Shown: piece by piece, positions 61,530 to 64,000 of the stretch | Layout of the letters: the number at the start of each line of letters is the position of its first letter | Numbering within the stretch: the first letter of the stretch is position 1 | Source: Capsicum annuum | Taxonomy: Eukaryota; Streptophyta; Magnoliopsida; Solanales; Solanaceae | DNA length: 64,000 bases | NCBI RefSeq assembly: GCF_002878395.1 | Contig: NC_061118.1 | Location: forward strand, 132,239,769-132,303,768 | Reading direction: 5' to 3' | Translations under genes and position numbers: made by a program | The notes under the pieces: model-generated | Told to the model about the DNA's origin: nothing | The model's database searches: none | What the model saw: the letters and a program-made list of their open reading frames with translations, nothing else

Positions 61530-62480
61530 CTATTTTTGTTTCAATTAATGTGACATAGATAGAATTTAGATAATTAATCATATTTTTAATATATTTTTAG
61601 ATATTTACGTTGTTAACTATTATAATTTATAATAATTTTTATATAATTTTCAAATAATATATGTTATCTCCTTGTCCAGACTTTTGTGGGATTGATAGTC
61701 AATTATATTTTTAAAATACTTTAAGTTTTAAATTATTGAAATTTATAATATTGTTTTCTTTAATTCTAATTTAAGTAGCACTGTTATAATTTCGACAGTC
61801 AACTAGATATATTACATAGTTTAAATTTTTTAAGTTGTTAATTATTGTGATTTATAATATTTTTTACGTACTTTTTTTAAAATATATAACAAATTAATTT
61901 TTTTAGATGATTTAAACTACTAACTATTATAATTTATAATACTTTTCATGTAATTCGCAATTAATATATATTACTCTCCTTGTCCAAACTTTTGTGATAT
62001 TGATAGTCAATTATATATTTAAAATAACTTAAGTTTTTAAATATTGTGATTTATAATACTTTTTCTTCTATTTCAATTCAAGTGACAGTGGTATACTTTC
62101 GAGAGTCACCAAATATTTTATATCTTTTAAATTTTTTAAGTTATTAATTATTGTGATTTATAGTATTTTCATATATTTATTTGGTCTCAATTTATGTAAC
62201 ACAAATAAAATTTAGATAATTAATTATATTTTTAATATATTTTAAGATATTTTAAGCTGTTAGATATTATATTTTATAATCTTTTTTGGCAATGTAATTT
62301 ACTATTTTAATCTGTTAGCTATTGTAATTTATAATACTCTCTCCTTGTCCAAACTTTTGTGGCATTGATAGTCAATTATATTCTAAAAATAATTTAAATT
62401 TTTAATTATTGTGATTTGTAATACTTTTTCTTCTATTCCAATTTAAGTAACACCGATATAATTTCAAAAGTCAATCAAAT
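61530..62480. repeat. Degenerate AT-rich direct repeats, about 300-365 bp units
   Basis: CTCCTTGTCCA(A/G)ACTTTTGTG recurs at about 61,671, 61,976 and 62,342, each followed by ATTGATAGTCAATTATAT and a TTGTGATTTATAATA-type block. Units are diverged in sequence and length. Internal CAATT(T/C)A(A/T)GT-type motifs recall MITE ends. Confidence 0.7.
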
Positions 62481-62547
62481 ATCACGGTTGAAGTAGCGAA
62501 GTAGGCATGTCTTAAATGACTCATAATAACTAATTACAAGTGATATA

Positions 62548-62806
62548 CTCCCTCCGTCCCAAATTATCCACCCCAAATTTCCTAATTTAATTTCTCATTT
62601 TACTTATCATTTTTCATTAATCAAGAAGAGACAAAAAAAAATTCATGTTTTATCCTTTGCATTAATTACTTTTTCTTCAAATTAAAATATAAATATCATT
62701 TAATAGGGGTACTATGGTAAACTAGTCATGTTATTAACTATTTTTCTTAATCAATGTGTCATCTCAATTTGAGACGGGCAATTTGGGATTGGGGGGGGGG
62801 GGGGTA
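62548..62806. mobile_element. Stowaway-like MITE
   Basis: Begins CTCCCTCCGTCCCAAATTAT after a TA and ends with a diverged complement (AATTTGGGATT followed by a 14-G run, then TA). The terminal motif is the classic Stowaway signature. The right end has been altered by expansion of the G run. Confidence 0.65.
62791..62804. repeat. Poly-G run (14 bases)
   Basis: Uninterrupted G14 in AT-rich surroundings; also prone to assembly or sequencing length error. Confidence 0.85.
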
Positions 62807-62924
62807 ACAAAATTTCTATAAAAAATATTTGTAGAAATTTTTAAGTGAGTCTCATATAAGACGTCAAGTTAATATAAAACATCAAGAGTTAATTTACTCT
62901 ATCATTTTATGTTTGTTTTATTTC

Positions 62925-63515
62925 TTATTAAATATTATTAATTTTTAATACTTAAATGACTTATAATAAATAATTAGGGTAATATAGTAAAATAATAGTT
63001 TAAGCAGCTAAAACAAACATGTCATAAATGTCTATTTTTATTTTTCTTACTAAACATTAGCATTAATTTTCTAATAAGTAAATAACTTATAATAATTAAT
63101 TAGGAATGATATAGTAAAATCACTGGTAGAAGCAGTTGAAATTGACATGTCATAAATGTTACTTTTTATTAAATATTATTAATTATTTAATAAGTTAATG
63201 ACTTATAATAATTAACTAGGAGTGATAATGCAAAATCACGGGTTGAATCAGCTGTAGTGGACATGTCATAAATGGTTATTTGCTTTTTTTACTTAAATAT
63301 TATTAATTTTTGAATGTGTAAATGATTTATAATAATTAATTAGTGGTGATATAGTAAAATCATGAGTTGAAGCAGCTGAAACAGAGATGCAATAAATGGT
63401 TTTTTATTTTTTATTAAATAATATTAATTTTTCATATATAAATAATTTATAACAATTGATTAGGGGTGATATAGTAAATTCACGTATTGAAACAGCTGAA
63501 GCAGGTGAAGAAGAT
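62925..63515. repeat. Tandem array, about 120-bp unit, five diverged copies
   Basis: TTAAATATTATTAATTTTTA-like starts fall at about 62,928, 63,053, 63,168, 63,294 and 63,414. Each unit continues with GACTTATAATAATTAATTAG, GATATAGTAAAATCA and AGCAGCTGAA(G/A)CA-type blocks. The same ordered blocks occur once in each arm of palindrome 1 (about 4,425-4,515 and 4,905-5,020). Confidence 0.85.
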
Positions 63516-63579
63516 GAAACTATTCTCTTTATTTTTATTAAGAATTTGTAAAGTTTGATTTTAATAGATTGAATTTTTA

Positions 63580-63622
63580 TTCGAATATCTATATCTATAT
63601 TATATATATAGATATCCGAAGG
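63580..63622. repeat. Short hairpin
   Basis: TCGAATATCTATA is mirrored by TATAGATATCCGA around a TA-rich loop. Confidence 0.6.
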
Positions 63623-64000
63623 GTTCTCAAATCATCAACCCCCAGAAAAAATAGACGTTGTAGTTATAAAACAAAATAATACTATAATACTATTACTATT
63701 AGAACTTAATAAAAAACTAGAAAAATTAAATAAAGTAAAAGAAGAACTTAATAAAAACCTAAGAAAATTAATTAAAGAAAAAGGTCAGTTAGAAAAACAA
63801 GTTAGTCAAGACAAAATACAGACGAATTAATTGAGCAATTAAAATGAGTAGAATTAACTCCTAAGGAAGAAAAATTAAGAACTACTAAACAACAATCATG
63901 GACCTTTTTCCAACATCCACAAGCAAGCCAAGACAAAGTTTTACCCAAGACAAATTAACAAGTAACATATTATCTGAAATAATAAACAAATCAAAAATGA
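63612..64000 (+). pseudogene. Coiled-coil protein remnant, cut by the window edge
   Basis: A frame of 72 codons (63,612-63,827, stop 63,828-63,830) is open without an ATG. Its second half is a Lys/Glu/Leu-rich heptad repeat (NKKLEKLNKVKEELNKNL), a clear coiled coil. A shifted frame appears to continue the protein to at least 63,958, with a TGA at about 63,845 and later stops. The composition resembles the remnant at 58,240-58,425 in the same orientation, so both may derive from one element. I do not recognise the family; an endogenous pararetrovirus is one possibility. Confidence 0.35.

Noticed and set aside
62925..63515. CRISPR-like array
   Set aside because: Units are about 120 bp, diverged and lack short identical repeats with unique spacers; this is a plant nuclear tandem repeat.

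Overview
This is nuclear DNA from a flowering plant, most likely a member of the Solanaceae. The evidence is an intron-rich housekeeping gene set in very AT-rich, repeat-dominated DNA, tRNA-derived SINE fragments that read like the Solanaceae TS/SolS families, Ty3/gypsy LTR families with TGTAAC ends, and a plastid 23S rRNA scrap. Nothing looks bacterial. I can find only one gene I believe is functional.

That gene (16,451-32,994, +) encodes a bacterial-type ribosomal protein bL17 of the organellar, probably mitochondrial, large subunit. Six exons give 486 nt of coding sequence (161 residues plus stop) over 16.5 kb. Introns 2 (7.9 kb) and 3 (7.8 kb) are swollen by insertions. Intron 2 holds a complete but dead Ty3/gypsy chromovirus (18,099-23,390, sense, target duplication TAATC) and SINE fragments. 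Intron 3 holds a non-autonomous LTR element (25,439-28,802, antisense, duplication GGAAG), a hAT end and a 5'-truncated LINE (30,269-31,810) with its target duplication.

Left of the gene (1-16.3 kb): an LTR element leaving the window at base 1 (minus strand); two adjacent palindromes of about 1.7 kb each (3.88-5.57 and 5.69-7.37 kb); a small GC-richer MITE; a complete hAT element with an exact 8-bp duplication and a decayed DUF4371/dimerisation transposase (8,663-12,123); a CTCGAG-rich degenerate minisatellite (12.24-13.01 kb); and a third, 2.3-kb palindrome with pyrimidine/purine-biased arms ending about 0.3 kb from the bL17 start codon.

Right of the gene (33-64 kb): an RTE-type LINE scrap, then a three-layer nest. 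An old minus-strand Ty3 element (36,148-48,663) is split by a younger plus-strand Ty3 element (36,737-44,505), whose 5' LTR is split by a MULE-like element (38,014-39,343). At 50.4-58.07 kb lies an LTR-internal-LTR-internal array of the same Ty3 family, broken off at a nuclear plastid DNA fragment of 23S rRNA (58,073-58,232). Next comes a region resembling the end and promoter of an endogenous pararetrovirus (58.2-59.2 kb, inferred). AT-rich DNA follows with tandem duplications, a Stowaway-like MITE and a five-copy array of about 120 bp whose unit also occurs in the first palindrome 58 kb away. The window ends in a broken coiled-coil reading frame.

The main story is repeated nested transposition around and inside one small essential gene. 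Six insertions can be bounded by target-site duplications read directly from the sequence. I found no CRISPR array, operon, functional tRNA gene or complete rRNA gene.
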